A stretch of DNA of 63,724 nucleotides, taken from Acetobacteraceae bacterium. Lineage in GTDB: Bacteria > Pseudomonadota > Alphaproteobacteria > Acetobacterales > Acetobacteraceae. A program made the position numbers and the translations under genes. Position 1 is the stretch's first letter. Every line of letters begins with the position of its first letter. The stretch lies in the NCBI GenBank assembly GCA_947371015.1, contig CANBNK010000017.1, positions 1 through 63,724 of the forward strand, in the 5' to 3' direction. The notes below the pieces were generated by a model. The model was not told where the DNA came from and made no database searches. It was given only the letters and a program-made list of their open reading frames with translations. Shown piece after piece: positions 41,258 through 49,515 of the stretch.

Positions 41258-42880
41258 ATGACGAGCACCTACCAGAACCCGCGCTATGCCTTCCGGCGCC
41301 CCGCCGCGCTGGGTAGCGCCGTGCCGGAACGCGCGCGCGTGGTCATCACCGGCGCCGGCGTGGTCGGGCTGACCCTGGCGCTGGACCTGGCGCGCCGCGG
41401 CGTGCCCAGCGTGGTGGTGGACGAGGACGACACCGTCTCCTATGGCTCCCGCGCCATCTGCTGGGCGAAGCGCACGCTGGAAATCTTCGGCCGGCTCGGC
41501 CTGGGTGAACGCTTCCTGGAAAAGGGCGTCACCTGGTCGCGCGGCCGCGTCTTCTTCCAGGACCAGGAAGCCTATGGCTTCGACCTGCTGCCGGAACAGG
41601 GCCACGAATACCCGGCCTTCGTGAACCTGCAGCAATACTATGCCGAGGAATGGCTGGTGCGGGCCTGCGACGCCAGCGGCCTGGTGGACCTGCGCTGGCA
41701 GACCCGCGTCACCGGCGTCGAAGCCCAGGCCGCTGGCGCGCTGCTGCACCTCGGCACGCCGGAAGGCGACTATGGCCTGCACGCCGAATGGCTGCTGGCC
41801 TGCGACGGCGCCCGCAGCACGGTGCGGGAAGCGCTGGCGCTGCCCTTCCAGGGCCAGGTGTTCCGCGACCGCTTCCTGATCGCCGATGTGGTGATGCACG
41901 CGGATTTCCCGAGCGAGCGCTGGTTCTGGTTCGACCCGCCCTTCCATCCCGGGCAATCGGTGCTGCTGCACAAGCAGCCGGACCATGTCTGGCGCATCGA
42001 TTTCCAGTTGGGCTGGGACGCGGACCCCGAGGTGGAAAAGCAGCCGGAGCGCGTGATCGCGCGCGTGAAAGCCATGCTGGAAGGCGCCAGCGGCATGGCG
42101 GCCCCGCCGTTCGAACTGGAATGGGTCAGCGTCTATACCTTCCGCTGCCGCCGGCTGGAGAAGTTCCGCCACGGCCGCGTGATCTTCGCCGGGGACAGCG
42201 CGCATCAGGTCAGCCCGTTCGGCGCGCGCGGCGGCAATGGCGGTGTGCAGGACGTGGACAACCTGGGCTGGAAGCTGGCCGCGGTACTGGCCGGCGAGGC
42301 GCCCGAGGCGCTGCTGGACAGCTACGACGACGAACGTGTGCTGGCCGCCGACGAGAACATCCTCAACAGCACGCGCAGCACGGATTTCATCACGCCGAAG
42401 AACAGCGCCGCGCATGCGTATCGGGACGCCGTGCTGCACCTGGCGCGCAGCCACGGCTTCGCCCGGCAGCTGGTGAACTCCGGCCGGCTGTCGCGCCCGG
42501 CCACGCTGCATGGCTCGCCCTTGGCCACGCCGGGCGGCGAGGGCCTGCCGCTGGGCACGCCGGCACCGGATGCGCCGGTGCTGGTCGCCGGCCGTGCCGA
42601 CTGGCTGCTGCGCCACATCGGCGCCGATGGCCGCTTCACCCTGCTGTGCTTCGGCGAGCTTCCCGCGGAAATCCCCGCCGGCATCACCGCCCTGCTCGTG
42701 GCGGATGACGACCGCGCCGGCGCACTGTGGGACCATGCCGGCCTGGTTGCCCGCCGCTGGCAGGCCAAGCCCGGCGACTGCCTGCTGCTGCGCCCGGACC
42801 AGCATCTGGCGGCCCGGTTGCAGGCGCCTGAAGCGGCGGAGATCGCGGCCGCGCATCGTCGCGCCCTGGGACTCGTATAA
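41258..42880 (+). CDS. FAD-dependent aromatic-ring monooxygenase (MhpA-like)
   Basis: A 540-residue flavoprotein of the PHBH/MhpA family. The dinucleotide motif is VVITGAGVVGLTLALDLARRG near residues 29-49, the DG motif LLACDGARSTVREAL near 184-198 and the GD motif VIFAGDSAHQVSPFGARGGN near 309-328. The C-terminal thioredoxin-like domain (residues ~400-540) ends in VARRWQAKPGDCLLLRPDQHLAAR. Such enzymes hydroxylate phenolic acids with NAD(P)H and O2. The stop overlaps the ATG of a DUF2783 gene, which is coupled to an M20 hydrolase. The three together suggest degradation of an aromatic acid conjugate (inference). Confidence 0.88.
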   Translation: MTSTYQNPRYAFRRPAALGSAVPERARVVITGAGVVGLTLALDLARRGVPSVVVDEDDTVSYGSRAICWAKRTLEIFGRLGLGERFLEKGVTWSRGRVFFQDQEAYGFDLLPEQGHEYPAFVNLQQYYAEEWLVRACDASGLVDLRWQTRVTGVEAQAAGALLHLGTPEGDYGLHAEWLLACDGARSTVREALALPFQGQVFRDRFLIADVVMHADFPSERWFWFDPPFHPGQSVLLHKQPDHVWRIDFQLGWDADPEVEKQPERVIARVKAMLEGASGMAAPPFELEWVSVYTFRCRRLEKFRHGRVIFAGDSAHQVSPFGARGGNGGVQDVDNLGWKLAAVLAGEAPEALLDSYDDERVLAADENILNSTRSTDFITPKNSAAHAYRDAVLHLARSHGFARQLVNSGRLSRPATLHGSPLATPGGEGLPLGTPAPDAPVLVAGRADWLLRHIGADGRFTLLCFGELPAEIPAGITALLVADDDRAGALWDHAGLVARRWQAKPGDCLLLRPDQHLAARLQAPEAAEIAAAHRRALGLV

Positions 42881-43077
42881 TGCCGTTGCAGACCGAACCG
42901 CGCCTGGCCGACCCGGATGCGCTGTACGAGGCGCTGATGCAGGCGCATCGTGCGCTTGACGAAGCGGCCTCGCGCCGGCTCGATGCCCGGCTGGTGCTGC
43001 TGCTGGCCAATCATATCGGCGACATGGATGTCCTGCGGGACGCCATCGCCCTGGCGACACAAGGAGATCAGCCTTGA
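42880..43077 (+). CDS. DUF2783-family small protein
   Basis: A 65-residue protein: PRLADPDALYEALMQAHRAL at residues 7-26, then DARLVLLLANHIGDMDVLRDAI near 37-58. This is the DUF2783 pattern, usually seen directly after FAD monooxygenase genes, as here (overlap TAATG with the upstream stop). Mostly helical, no signal or membrane segment. Function unknown; possibly a subunit or regulator of the monooxygenase. Confidence 0.8.
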   Translation: MPLQTEPRLADPDALYEALMQAHRALDEAASRRLDARLVLLLANHIGDMDVLRDAIALATQGDQP

Positions 43078-44249
43078 CCACCCCGATCGAACGCATCCGC
43101 GACTGGCAGGAAGAACTCACCGCCTGGCGCCGGGACTTCCACATGCATCCTGAGATCGGCCTGCAGGAAACCCGCACCGCCGCGCTGGTGGCGGAACGGC
43201 TGGAGGCGATGGGCTATGAGGTGCATCGCGGCGTCGGCGTCACCGGCGTGGTCGGCGTGCTGCGCAACGGCCAGGGCAACCGCGCCATCGGCTTGCGGGC
43301 GGACATGGACGCGCTGCCGATGGCCGAGGAGAACAGCTTCGGCCACAAGAGCACCGTGCCGAACATGATGCACGCCTGCGGTCATGACGGCCACACCACC
43401 ATGCTGCTCGGCGCCGCCAAATACCTGGCGGAGACCAAGAACTTCGACGGCACGGTCAACCTGATCTTCCAGCCGGCCGAGGAAGGCCTGGGCGGCGCGC
43501 TGGCCATGCTGAATGACGGGCTGTTCCAGCGCTTCCCCTGCGACGAGGTTTACGGGTTGCACAACCGCCCCGGCCTGGCGGTGGGCAAGTACGGCATCCG
43601 CCCCGGCGCCATGATGGCCGGCGCGGCGTTCTGGGACCTGGATATCCACGGCAAGGGCGGCCACGGCGCGCGGCCGGAAAGCACCATCGACCCGGTGGTG
43701 GTCGGCGCGCAGATCGTCACCGCGTTCCAGAGCATCGTTGCGAGGAACGTGGCGCCCATTGATACCGCCGTGGTCTCCACCACCGGCTTCGATGCCGGCC
43801 AGGCCTACAACGTCATCCCCGAGCGGGTTCACCTGCGCGGCACCGTCCGCACCTACAAGGTGGAGACGATGCAACTGGTGCAGGACCGCATGCGCGCGCT
43901 GGCCAGCGCCATCGCCGCCGGCTTCGGCGCCACCGCGGAGCTGCATTGGAACGAGATCACCGTTCCCGTCATCAACACGCCGGAACACACCACCGCCATT
44001 GCGGATGCCGCCGCCGAGATGGTCGGCGAGGCGCATGTCGAGCGCAACAAGGCGCCGGTGATGGGCAGCGAGGATTTCTCCTACATGCTGCAGGAGAAGC
44101 CGGGCGCCTACATCATTGTGGGCAATGGCGAGGGGCAGATGGGCGGCTGCGAAGTGCACAACCCGAAATACGATTTCAACGACACCGCCATCCCCTACGG
44201 CGCCGGCATCCTCGCCGCCATCGTGGAGAAGCAGTTGGCGAAGCGCTAA
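43074..44249 (+). CDS. M20-family amidohydrolase (hippurate hydrolase-like)
   Basis: A 391-residue zinc/manganese peptidase-fold amidohydrolase of the M20D group, cleaving N-acyl amino acids or amides. Metal site motifs: MMHACGHDGHTTMLLGAA near residues 97-114, PAEEGLGG with catalytic Glu near 137, LHNRPGLAVG and VMGSEDFSYML near 330. The start is a TTG at 43074 preceded by AAGGAGATCA, a strong ribosome site. It overlaps the DUF2783 gene by 4 bases. It ends tail-to-tail with ribokinase, the two stops overlapping at 44246-44249. Substrate may be an aroyl-amino acid supplying the upstream hydroxylase. Confidence 0.9.
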   Translation: MTTPIERIRDWQEELTAWRRDFHMHPEIGLQETRTAALVAERLEAMGYEVHRGVGVTGVVGVLRNGQGNRAIGLRADMDALPMAEENSFGHKSTVPNMMHACGHDGHTTMLLGAAKYLAETKNFDGTVNLIFQPAEEGLGGALAMLNDGLFQRFPCDEVYGLHNRPGLAVGKYGIRPGAMMAGAAFWDLDIHGKGGHGARPESTIDPVVVGAQIVTAFQSIVARNVAPIDTAVVSTTGFDAGQAYNVIPERVHLRGTVRTYKVETMQLVQDRMRALASAIAAGFGATAELHWNEITVPVINTPEHTTAIADAAAEMVGEAHVERNKAPVMGSEDFSYMLQEKPGAYIIVGNGEGQMGGCEVHNPKYDFNDTAIPYGAGILAAIVEKQLAKR

Positions 44250-45175
44250 CCCGCGCTCGCCTCCAGGAAGGCGTCGGTCTCCTCGGCACCCGGGAAGCTC
44301 ACCGCCGCGCCTTCCCGGGTGCAGGACAGCGTCGCCGCCAGCATGGCGCGCCACAGGGCGGCGGGGAATTCCTCGCCCTCATCCAGCGCCGCTGCCAGCA
44401 CCCCCGTAAAGCAGTCACCGGCGCCGGTGGTGTCCTTCACCTTCACCGGGGCGGTGCCGTAGGTGATGCGCTGGCCATCGGCGTCCACCGCATCAAGCCC
44501 GCGTTCACCGCGCGTCACCACCACGGCGACGCCTTCGCCAATGGCCTCAGCCAGGTCGGCGCTGGCGGGTTCGTCGAAGTTGCGGGTGGCGGGGTCCAGG
44601 CCCAGATGCCCCATCAGCCAGGTCGCCTCGGCCTCATTCACCACCAGCACATCGACCAGGCGCAGCACTTCCACGGGCAGCGGCAGGGCGGGGGCCAGGT
44701 TCAGGATGATCAGCGCTTCCGCCTTGCTAGCGCGGCGGATGATCTCGACCACCTCCACCGCCGGCACTTCCATCTGCAGCAGCAGCGTGGTCTCGGCGGT
44801 CAGCGCCGCGTCCTCCACCTGCGTCGCCAGCGCCCAGCTGTTGGCCCCAGCGGCGACGGCGATCTGGTTCTGCCCCTTCACATCCACGCAGACGGCGGCG
44901 CAGCCGGTCGCGGCCTCCACCTCCGCCACGCGCGCCAGGTCCACGCCCGCCGCGCGCATGCCGGAAAGCGCCTGCTCGGCCAGCGCATCCCGCCCGACCG
45001 CGCCGGCAAAGGCCACCGCAGCGCCATCCCTGGCCGCCGCCACCGCCTGGTTGGCGCCCTTGCCGCCGGGCAGCACGCGCATCGCCTCGCCCAGCACCGT
45101 CTCCCCGGGGCGCGGCAGATGCGGCAGCGGGAACACCATGTCGGCAACCACCGAGCCGAACACCAGCACCGTCAT
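44246..45175 (-). CDS. rbsK: Ribokinase-like PfkB-family sugar kinase
   Basis: A 309-residue PfkB-family kinase phosphorylating ribose or a related sugar with ATP. It has the N-terminal GSVVADMVFPLPHLPRPGET and LPGGKGANQAVAAARDG motifs and the C-terminal DTTGAGDCFTGVLAAALDEG, with the catalytic Asp and anion hole. Ribokinase is the best match, but sugar specificity cannot be proved. It is the last gene of the minus-strand run with an HD-domain nucleotidase and thyX. This fits a pentose/nucleotide salvage theme. Its stop overlaps that of the M20 gene. Confidence 0.85.
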   Translation of the reverse strand: MTVLVFGSVVADMVFPLPHLPRPGETVLGEAMRVLPGGKGANQAVAAARDGAAVAFAGAVGRDALAEQALSGMRAAGVDLARVAEVEAATGCAAVCVDVKGQNQIAVAAGANSWALATQVEDAALTAETTLLLQMEVPAVEVVEIIRRASKAEALIILNLAPALPLPVEVLRLVDVLVVNEAEATWLMGHLGLDPATRNFDEPASADLAEAIGEGVAVVVTRGERGLDAVDADGQRITYGTAPVKVKDTTGAGDCFTGVLAAALDEGEEFPAALWRAMLAATLSCTREGAAVSFPGAEETDAFLEASAG

Positions 45176-45768
45176 GGCGCGAACATCTCCGCTTCCCGGG
45201 CGCGCCGGTACAGGTCTTCAATGACAGCGCGGAACGGCGGCGCCACGTCGCTGGCAGGGTCCATGCGGCGGCGGCTGATCGCCTCCGTCACGCCCACCTG
45301 GTACCAATGCCCGCCCGAGAGCACGCCCTGCAAAAACCCCTGCGCCCGATCGCAGGCCATGGCGAAGCGCGCCGCCGCGGTCACGCCGGCCTCGAACTCC
45401 TCCCACAGCGCGCGCATCTGCCGGCCGAGGTCGTCCGGCAGGGCACCGAACACCACCTCGGCGGCGGCAAGCTCGCGCTCGGCCTGGGTCAGCTTGCCTT
45501 CCTCGTCAAAGGCAAAGGTGTCACCGGCCTCGATCTCCACCAGGTCATGCGCCAGGATCATCGAGAGCACCGTCGCCAGGTCCGGCGCCTCGGCGTGCTC
45601 GCCATGCAGCAGCAGCGCCACCAGCGCCGCGTTCCAGCAATGCTCGGCCGAGTTCTCGGCGCGCAGCGTGCCGTCCGGCTGCACCGTCTGGCCGCGCCGC
45701 GGCACGTGCTTCAGCCGGTCCGCCAGGGCGAGGAAGCCGTAGATCCGCTCCAGCCGCTCGGGGTGCAT
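45172..45768 (-). CDS. HD-domain hydrolase (YfbR-like 5'-nucleotidase)
   Basis: A 198-residue HD-superfamily metal hydrolase. The metal ligands are in ENSAEHCWNAAL (His near residue 43) and MILAHDLVEIEAGDTFAFD (His-Asp near 74-75); a distal Asp sits in ACDRAQGFLQ. Family relatives hydrolyse deoxynucleoside 5'-monophosphates. Location between ribokinase and thyX suits nucleotide metabolism, and YfbR-type dNMP phosphatases supply deoxynucleosides to the thymidylate route. It starts at 45768, overlapping the stop of the small membrane protein (TGATG). Confidence 0.85.
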   Translation of the reverse strand: MHPERLERIYGFLALADRLKHVPRRGQTVQPDGTLRAENSAEHCWNAALVALLLHGEHAEAPDLATVLSMILAHDLVEIEAGDTFAFDEEGKLTQAERELAAAEVVFGALPDDLGRQMRALWEEFEAGVTAAARFAMACDRAQGFLQGVLSGGHWYQVGVTEAISRRRMDPASDVAPPFRAVIEDLYRRAREAEMFAP

Positions 45769-46040
45769 CAGGCCGCGGTCCAGCGCCCGAGCAGGAAGCC
45801 CAGCCCGAAAATCCCCAGCCCCAGCACGCCGACATCGCCCCAAAAGGCGTGCACCACCGGCGAGAGCACCACCACGCCGATGCCCAGCAGCGCCGCCCAG
45901 CCCCAGCTGCCCAGCCGGCCGAAGCGCGGTGTCGGCCCCGCCTTGCCCTTGGCCGGGCGCGGGGCGCTGGCGGCGCGCGGCTTACGTGGCGCCGGCACAG
46001 CCTGGACGCGAGGTGCCGCCTTGGTGGTGGCGCTGCTCAA
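45768..46040 (-). CDS. Small membrane protein of unknown function
   Basis: A 90-residue protein: a basic, Ala/Pro-rich cytoplasmic N-terminus (residues 1-43) and two hydrophobic helices (about 47-66 and 69-86) separated by WGDVG. The start appears to be TTG at 46040 overlapping the thyX stop. No family recognised. Its position inside the thyX operon is the only functional hint. Confidence 0.55.
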   Translation of the reverse strand: MSSATTKAAPRVQAVPAPRKPRAASAPRPAKGKAGPTPRFGRLGSWGWAALLGIGVVVLSPVVHAFWGDVGVLGLGIFGLGFLLGRWTAA

Positions 46041-46987
46041 GCGTCGCGCCCCAAGGGGCGCTCAAGCACGGCCATCAGTTCCCGCCATTCACGCGGGCTG
46101 AGACCACTGCCCTTCTGCTGCGGCTGCGCACCGGCCAGCATCTGCTTCACCACGGCCATCATGCCGGCCGAGAGCGTGACGGCGCCGAGGCGGAAGTCGC
46201 GGAAGGCCTCGGCGCAATGCGGCACCCAGGCTTCCACGCTTTCCAGCATGGCTTCGGCATAGACGCGGATTTCGTACTGCGCATGCGCGTCAGCCCTCAG
46301 CGAGAGGAAGTGGAACAGGTTGTGCAGGTCCGTCTTCCAGTACCACTGGGTATAGGCGTTCAGGGTGAGATTCATGCGAGCCAATTCGCGCGCCAGGCCC
46401 TGGCGGCCGGGGTCAACCGGCTGGCCGGCCTCATCCTCATTCAGCATCTCGACATAGTGGTCGTAGTTGCGGGTGGCGTCTTCGCGCAGCAGGTCCAACA
46501 CATGCGCGGCTTCAGCGCCCTGCAGCACGTTGCCACGGCCCTGGCGGTTGCTGGCGGATTGCGCGGCCAGCTGCTCCGGCGCGGGAATGTAGAACTCGCG
46601 ATCCAGGATGGAGTAGCGCGCGCTGTACTCGTTCACGTTCGCAGTACGGTGGCGGATCCACTGGCGCGCCACGAAGATCGGCAGCTTCACATGGTACTTG
46701 ATCTCGCACATCTCGAACGGCGTGCTGTGGCGGTGGCGCATCAGGTAGCGGATCAGGCCGCGATCCTCGGACACGGCCTTGGTGCCGCGGCCATAGGAGA
46801 CGCGGGCCGCCTGCACCACCGCGGCGTCGTCGCCCATGTAGTCGATGACACGGACAAAGCCGTTGTCCAGCACCGGCGTGGCCTGGAACAGCATGGCTTC
46901 CAGCGCCGGCACGCTGGGCCGCAGCGTGCGCGCCTCGGTGGCCCGCGCGGCGGCGATTTCCTGCTGCTGCGACTCGGTGAGCGCCAT
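46037..46987 (-). CDS. thyX: Flavin-dependent thymidylate synthase ThyX
   Basis: A 316-residue FAD/NADPH-dependent thymidylate synthase making dTMP from dUMP with methylenetetrahydrofolate. The ThyX motif [15 protein letters not shown] is at residues 112-126. Substrate and flavin contacts include [15 protein letters not shown] and [19 protein letters not shown]. It is a long form with an extended N-terminus. It is the first gene of a minus-strand operon with a small membrane protein, an HD hydrolase and ribokinase. ssrA lies head-to-head upstream, about 120 bases from its start. Confidence 0.96.
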   Translation of the reverse strand: MALTESQQQEIAAARATEARTLRPSVPALEAMLFQATPVLDNGFVRVIDYMGDDAAVVQAARVSYGRGTKAVSEDRGLIRYLMRHRHSTPFEMCEIKYHVKLPIFVARQWIRHRTANVNEYSARYSILDREFYIPAPEQLAAQSASNRQGRGNVLQGAEAAHVLDLLREDATRNYDHYVEMLNEDEAGQPVDPGRQGLARELARMNLTLNAYTQWYWKTDLHNLFHFLSLRADAHAQYEIRVYAEAMLESVEAWVPHCAEAFRDFRLGAVTLSAGMMAVVKQMLAGAQPQQKGSGLSPREWRELMAVLERPLGRDA

Positions 46988-47109
46988 GGTCGGGTCCCTG
47001 CTTTCCCGCGCGGTTTACCCGCCGGGACGAGGCGAGGCCAGCGCCACGCTGCAACACCACTGGAAATCCGCGGCGGAAGCGCCTATCTCCACGCTGTCGT
47101 CCGGGGGCA

Positions 47110-47400
47110 ACCCCGACCGACTATGGTGATAAACGCGGCTTGGAATAATCGTTGTGGACCCGGGGGCAGTGCCCGGCACCTCCACCATACCTTCCCCGGT
47201 TGTGCCGGGGCGTGTGGGGGTGAAACAGGCTCGACACGCGTGGTAAAGAAGACGCTTTTGCTCGGCATTGTACCGCCGTTATCGGGCTACATCCTAAGTG
47301 CGAACGACAACGTTGCACTCGCTGTTGCTGCGTAAGCAGTAAGAAGCGCGGTTCGGGGGGCACCGGGCAACAGAAGCCCCCCACTTTACCGGCTCTCACT
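47110..47400 (+). ncRNA. ssrA: tmRNA, circularly permuted two-piece form
   Basis: Acceptor piece first: T stem CCGGG/CCCGG (47160-47164, 47172-47176) around a 7-base loop, acceptor strand CACCTCC (47177-47183), discriminator A and an encoded CCA at 47185-47187. After a 28-base spacer the coding piece starts with GGGGGTG (47216-47222), which pairs with CACCTCC (7 bp, one G-U), then AAACAGGCTCGACA of the D-like region. The tag frame is 47300-47335, ANDNVALAVAA then TAA. A G6/C6 pseudoknot-like stem follows (47355-47382). The outer ends are approximate. It rescues stalled ribosomes and tags products for ClpXP. The permuted order is diagnostic for Alphaproteobacteria. A long frame through here is not protein-coding. 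The rest of the 467-base gap holds nothing else I can name. Confidence 0.93.
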
Positions 47401-47454
47401 TTACCAACTGGCCCGCTTCCGGCTTTATCCGCCGCCCAGCCGCGGAGCCATCCC

Positions 47455-48795
47455 ATGCCATCCTCCCCCTATGCCGGCCAGACGCTGGGCGCCTTCGTCG
47501 CCGCCTCGCAGTGGCAGGACATCCCGCCAGCGCTGCGGCATGAGGGGCTGCGCAGCATCCTTAACCACATCGGCTGCGCGCTGGGCGTGGCGCAGGACCC
47601 CGCTGTCACCACCGCCCTCAAGGTCATGCGCGTGACCGCCGGCGCACCGACCAGCACCGTCTTCGGCCAGGGCGTGAAGCTGGACGCGATGAGCGCCGCC
47701 TTCGTCAACTGCATCGCCGGCAACCTGCTGGACTACGACGACACCCACCTGCAAACCGTCATCCACCCCACCGCCCCGGTGGCGCCGGCCGTGCTGGCCC
47801 TGGCGGAACAGCGCGGGTTCTCCGGCGCCCAGGTGCTGCACGCCTTCCTGCTGGGGGCGGAGGTCGAGTGCCGCATCGGCAACGCCGTCTCGCCCGGGCA
47901 CTACGCGCGGGGCTGGCATATCACCTCCACCTGCGGCGGCTTCGGCTCGGCCGTCGCCACCGCCAAGCTGCTGGGGCTGGACGCCACGCAGACCTGGCAC
48001 GCCATCGGCATCGCCGCCAGCCAATCCGCCGGCCTGGTGGAGAACCTGCCGAGCGCGGCGAAGAACGTCGGCATGGGCAACGCCGCGCGCAACGGCATGC
48101 TGGCCGCCTTCCTGGCCGAACAGGGCTACCAGGCGGCGCCGGCGGCCATCGAAGGCCCACTCGGCTGGGCGCGGGCGATGGGCGACGTGCCAGACATGGC
48201 CGCGATCACCGAGGGATTGGGCAGCCGCTGGGAAATCGCCCGCAACACCTACAAGCCCTACCCCGCCGGCATCGTGTTCCACGCCGTGATCGACGCCTGC
48301 CTGGCGCTGCGCGACCAGCTCGGCGTGCCGCCGGAGGCCATCGCCGGCGTGGAGGTGGCCGGCGATCAGCTGCTGCTGGACCGCGGCGACCGCGTGGTGC
48401 GCAATGAACGCGACGCCCGCGTCTCCATCCACCACAGCGCCGCGCTCGGCTTCGTGCGCGCCCGCGCCGGCGTCGCGGATTTCGAGCTGCCGGGGGTGGC
48501 GGACCCGGCCCTGGCCGCCTTCCGCGCCAAGGTGACGGCCCGGCTGGACGCCAGCCTGCCGCGCGGTGCCGCCACCGTCACCGCTCGCCTGGCCGATGGC
48601 CGCCAGGCGACGCTGACCATCTCGGCGCCGATCGGCAGCATCGACAACCCGATGAGCGACGCCGCGTTGGAGGCCAAGTTCGCGGACAATGCCGGCATCG
48701 GCGGCTTCGGCGAGCGCGCCCCGGCCATGCTGCAGGCGATCCGCGGGCTGGAACAGGCCCGCCATCTGGGTGAGCTGATGGCAGCGCTGGCTTAA
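47455..48795 (+). CDS. MmgE/PrpD-family dehydratase-like protein
   Basis: A 446-residue protein of the MmgE/PrpD family (2-methylcitrate dehydratase fold; other members are iminodisuccinate epimerase and cis-aconitate decarboxylase). Recognisable parts: NCIAGNLLDYDDTHLQTVIHPTAP near residues 82-105 with the conserved Asp-Asp-Thr-His, GWHITSTCGGFGSAVATAKLLG, NTYKPYPAGIVFHAVIDACL and MSDAALEAKFADNA at the end. No methylcitrate synthase or lyase is adjacent, so the propionate route is not implied. Beginning about 55 bases after ssrA, it opens the plus-strand run that continues to sspB and the fumarases. Confidence 0.88.
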   Translation: MPSSPYAGQTLGAFVAASQWQDIPPALRHEGLRSILNHIGCALGVAQDPAVTTALKVMRVTAGAPTSTVFGQGVKLDAMSAAFVNCIAGNLLDYDDTHLQTVIHPTAPVAPAVLALAEQRGFSGAQVLHAFLLGAEVECRIGNAVSPGHYARGWHITSTCGGFGSAVATAKLLGLDATQTWHAIGIAASQSAGLVENLPSAAKNVGMGNAARNGMLAAFLAEQGYQAAPAAIEGPLGWARAMGDVPDMAAITEGLGSRWEIARNTYKPYPAGIVFHAVIDACLALRDQLGVPPEAIAGVEVAGDQLLLDRGDRVVRNERDARVSIHHSAALGFVRARAGVADFELPGVADPALAAFRAKVTARLDASLPRGAATVTARLADGRQATLTISAPIGSIDNPMSDAALEAKFADNAGIGGFGERAPAMLQAIRGLEQARHLGELMAALA

Positions 48796-48857
48796 CCGGC
48801 CGCGTGTACTTTCGTGAATGGCCAGGTTTGGCTATCCTGCTGCCCTTGGGGGACCGC

Positions 48858-49361
48858 ATGACTGAAGACTCCGCGCAGGCCGAGAGCCTGCTGCCCTACG
48901 CACAGTGGACCGAGGAAGCCCTTCGCGCCGTGGTGGCCGATGCGCTGGACTATGCCGCGCAGCATGGCCTGCCGGGCGAGCACCACTTCTACATCACCTT
49001 CCGCACCACCTTCCCGGGGGTGGCGATCCCGGCCCATCTGAAGGCGCGCTACCCGCAGGAAATGACCATCGTCCTGCAACATCGCTTCTGGGACCTGAAG
49101 GTGGACCGCGCGGCGGGGTATTTCTCGGTGGGCCTGAGCTTTGGCGGGGTTCCGTCGATGCTCAGCGTGCCCTTTGCAGCGCTGACCGCCTTCGCCGACC
49201 CGCAGGTGAAGTTCGGCCTGCGCTTCCAGGGCATGCCGGAGACCATGGCGCCGACCGAAGCGGAAGCCGAAGCGCCGGCCGAAGCCGCGCCGGAGGAAGC
49301 CGCCGCCCCGATGCGGCCGCAGGTGGTCAGCCTGGATGCCTTCCGCCGCAAGCGGGATTGA
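48858..49361 (+). CDS. sspB: SspB-family ClpXP adaptor (alpha type)
   Basis: A 167-residue adaptor that binds ssrA-tagged proteins and delivers them to ClpXP. The substrate-binding domain fills residues ~10-120 with [19 protein letters not shown] and [18 protein letters not shown]. An acidic flexible linker ([17 protein letters not shown]) and the terminal ClpX-binding tail [15 protein letters not shown] complete it. Start at the ATG at 48858 after TTGGGGGA; an earlier TTG would lengthen it without support. The ssrA gene lies only 1.5 kb upstream, so tag and adaptor are neighbours here. Confidence 0.93.
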   Translation: MTEDSAQAESLLPYAQWTEEALRAVVADALDYAAQHGLPGEHHFYITFRTTFPGVAIPAHLKARYPQEMTIVLQHRFWDLKVDRAAGYFSVGLSFGGVPSMLSVPFAALTAFADPQVKFGLRFQGMPETMAPTEAEAEAPAEAAPEEAAAPMRPQVVSLDAFRRKRD

Positions 49362-49452
49362 TACACCCGACGGGGCGCCCAACGCGACGCATTGGCTTGC
49401 GCGCGCGGCTGGGGTAAGCCGGCTCCGCCTTAAGCGCGCCAGTCAACAGCTT

Positions 49453-49494
49453 CTGGGGCACGAAATCGGTCCAACCGGACCGATCCTGCCCCAG
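49453..49494 (+). promoter_or_regulatory. Nested hairpin in the leader of the class I fumarase gene
   Basis: Outer stem CTGGGGCA/TGCCCCAG (49453-49460, 49487-49494) and inner stem ATCGGTCC/GGACCGAT (49465-49472, 49477-49484) with AACC loop, 21 bases before the fumarase ATG. It may be an mRNA leader structure, the sspB terminator or an operator half-site pair. I know no named family for it. Confidence 0.55.
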
Positions 49495-49515
49495 GGCGCC
49501 AGCGGAGACCCGCCC

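Noticed and set aside
45929-47335. A 468-codon plus-strand frame ending in ANDNVALAVAA
   Set aside because: The frame runs antisense to thyX and into the tmRNA. Only the last 11 codons are translated, as the ssrA tag.
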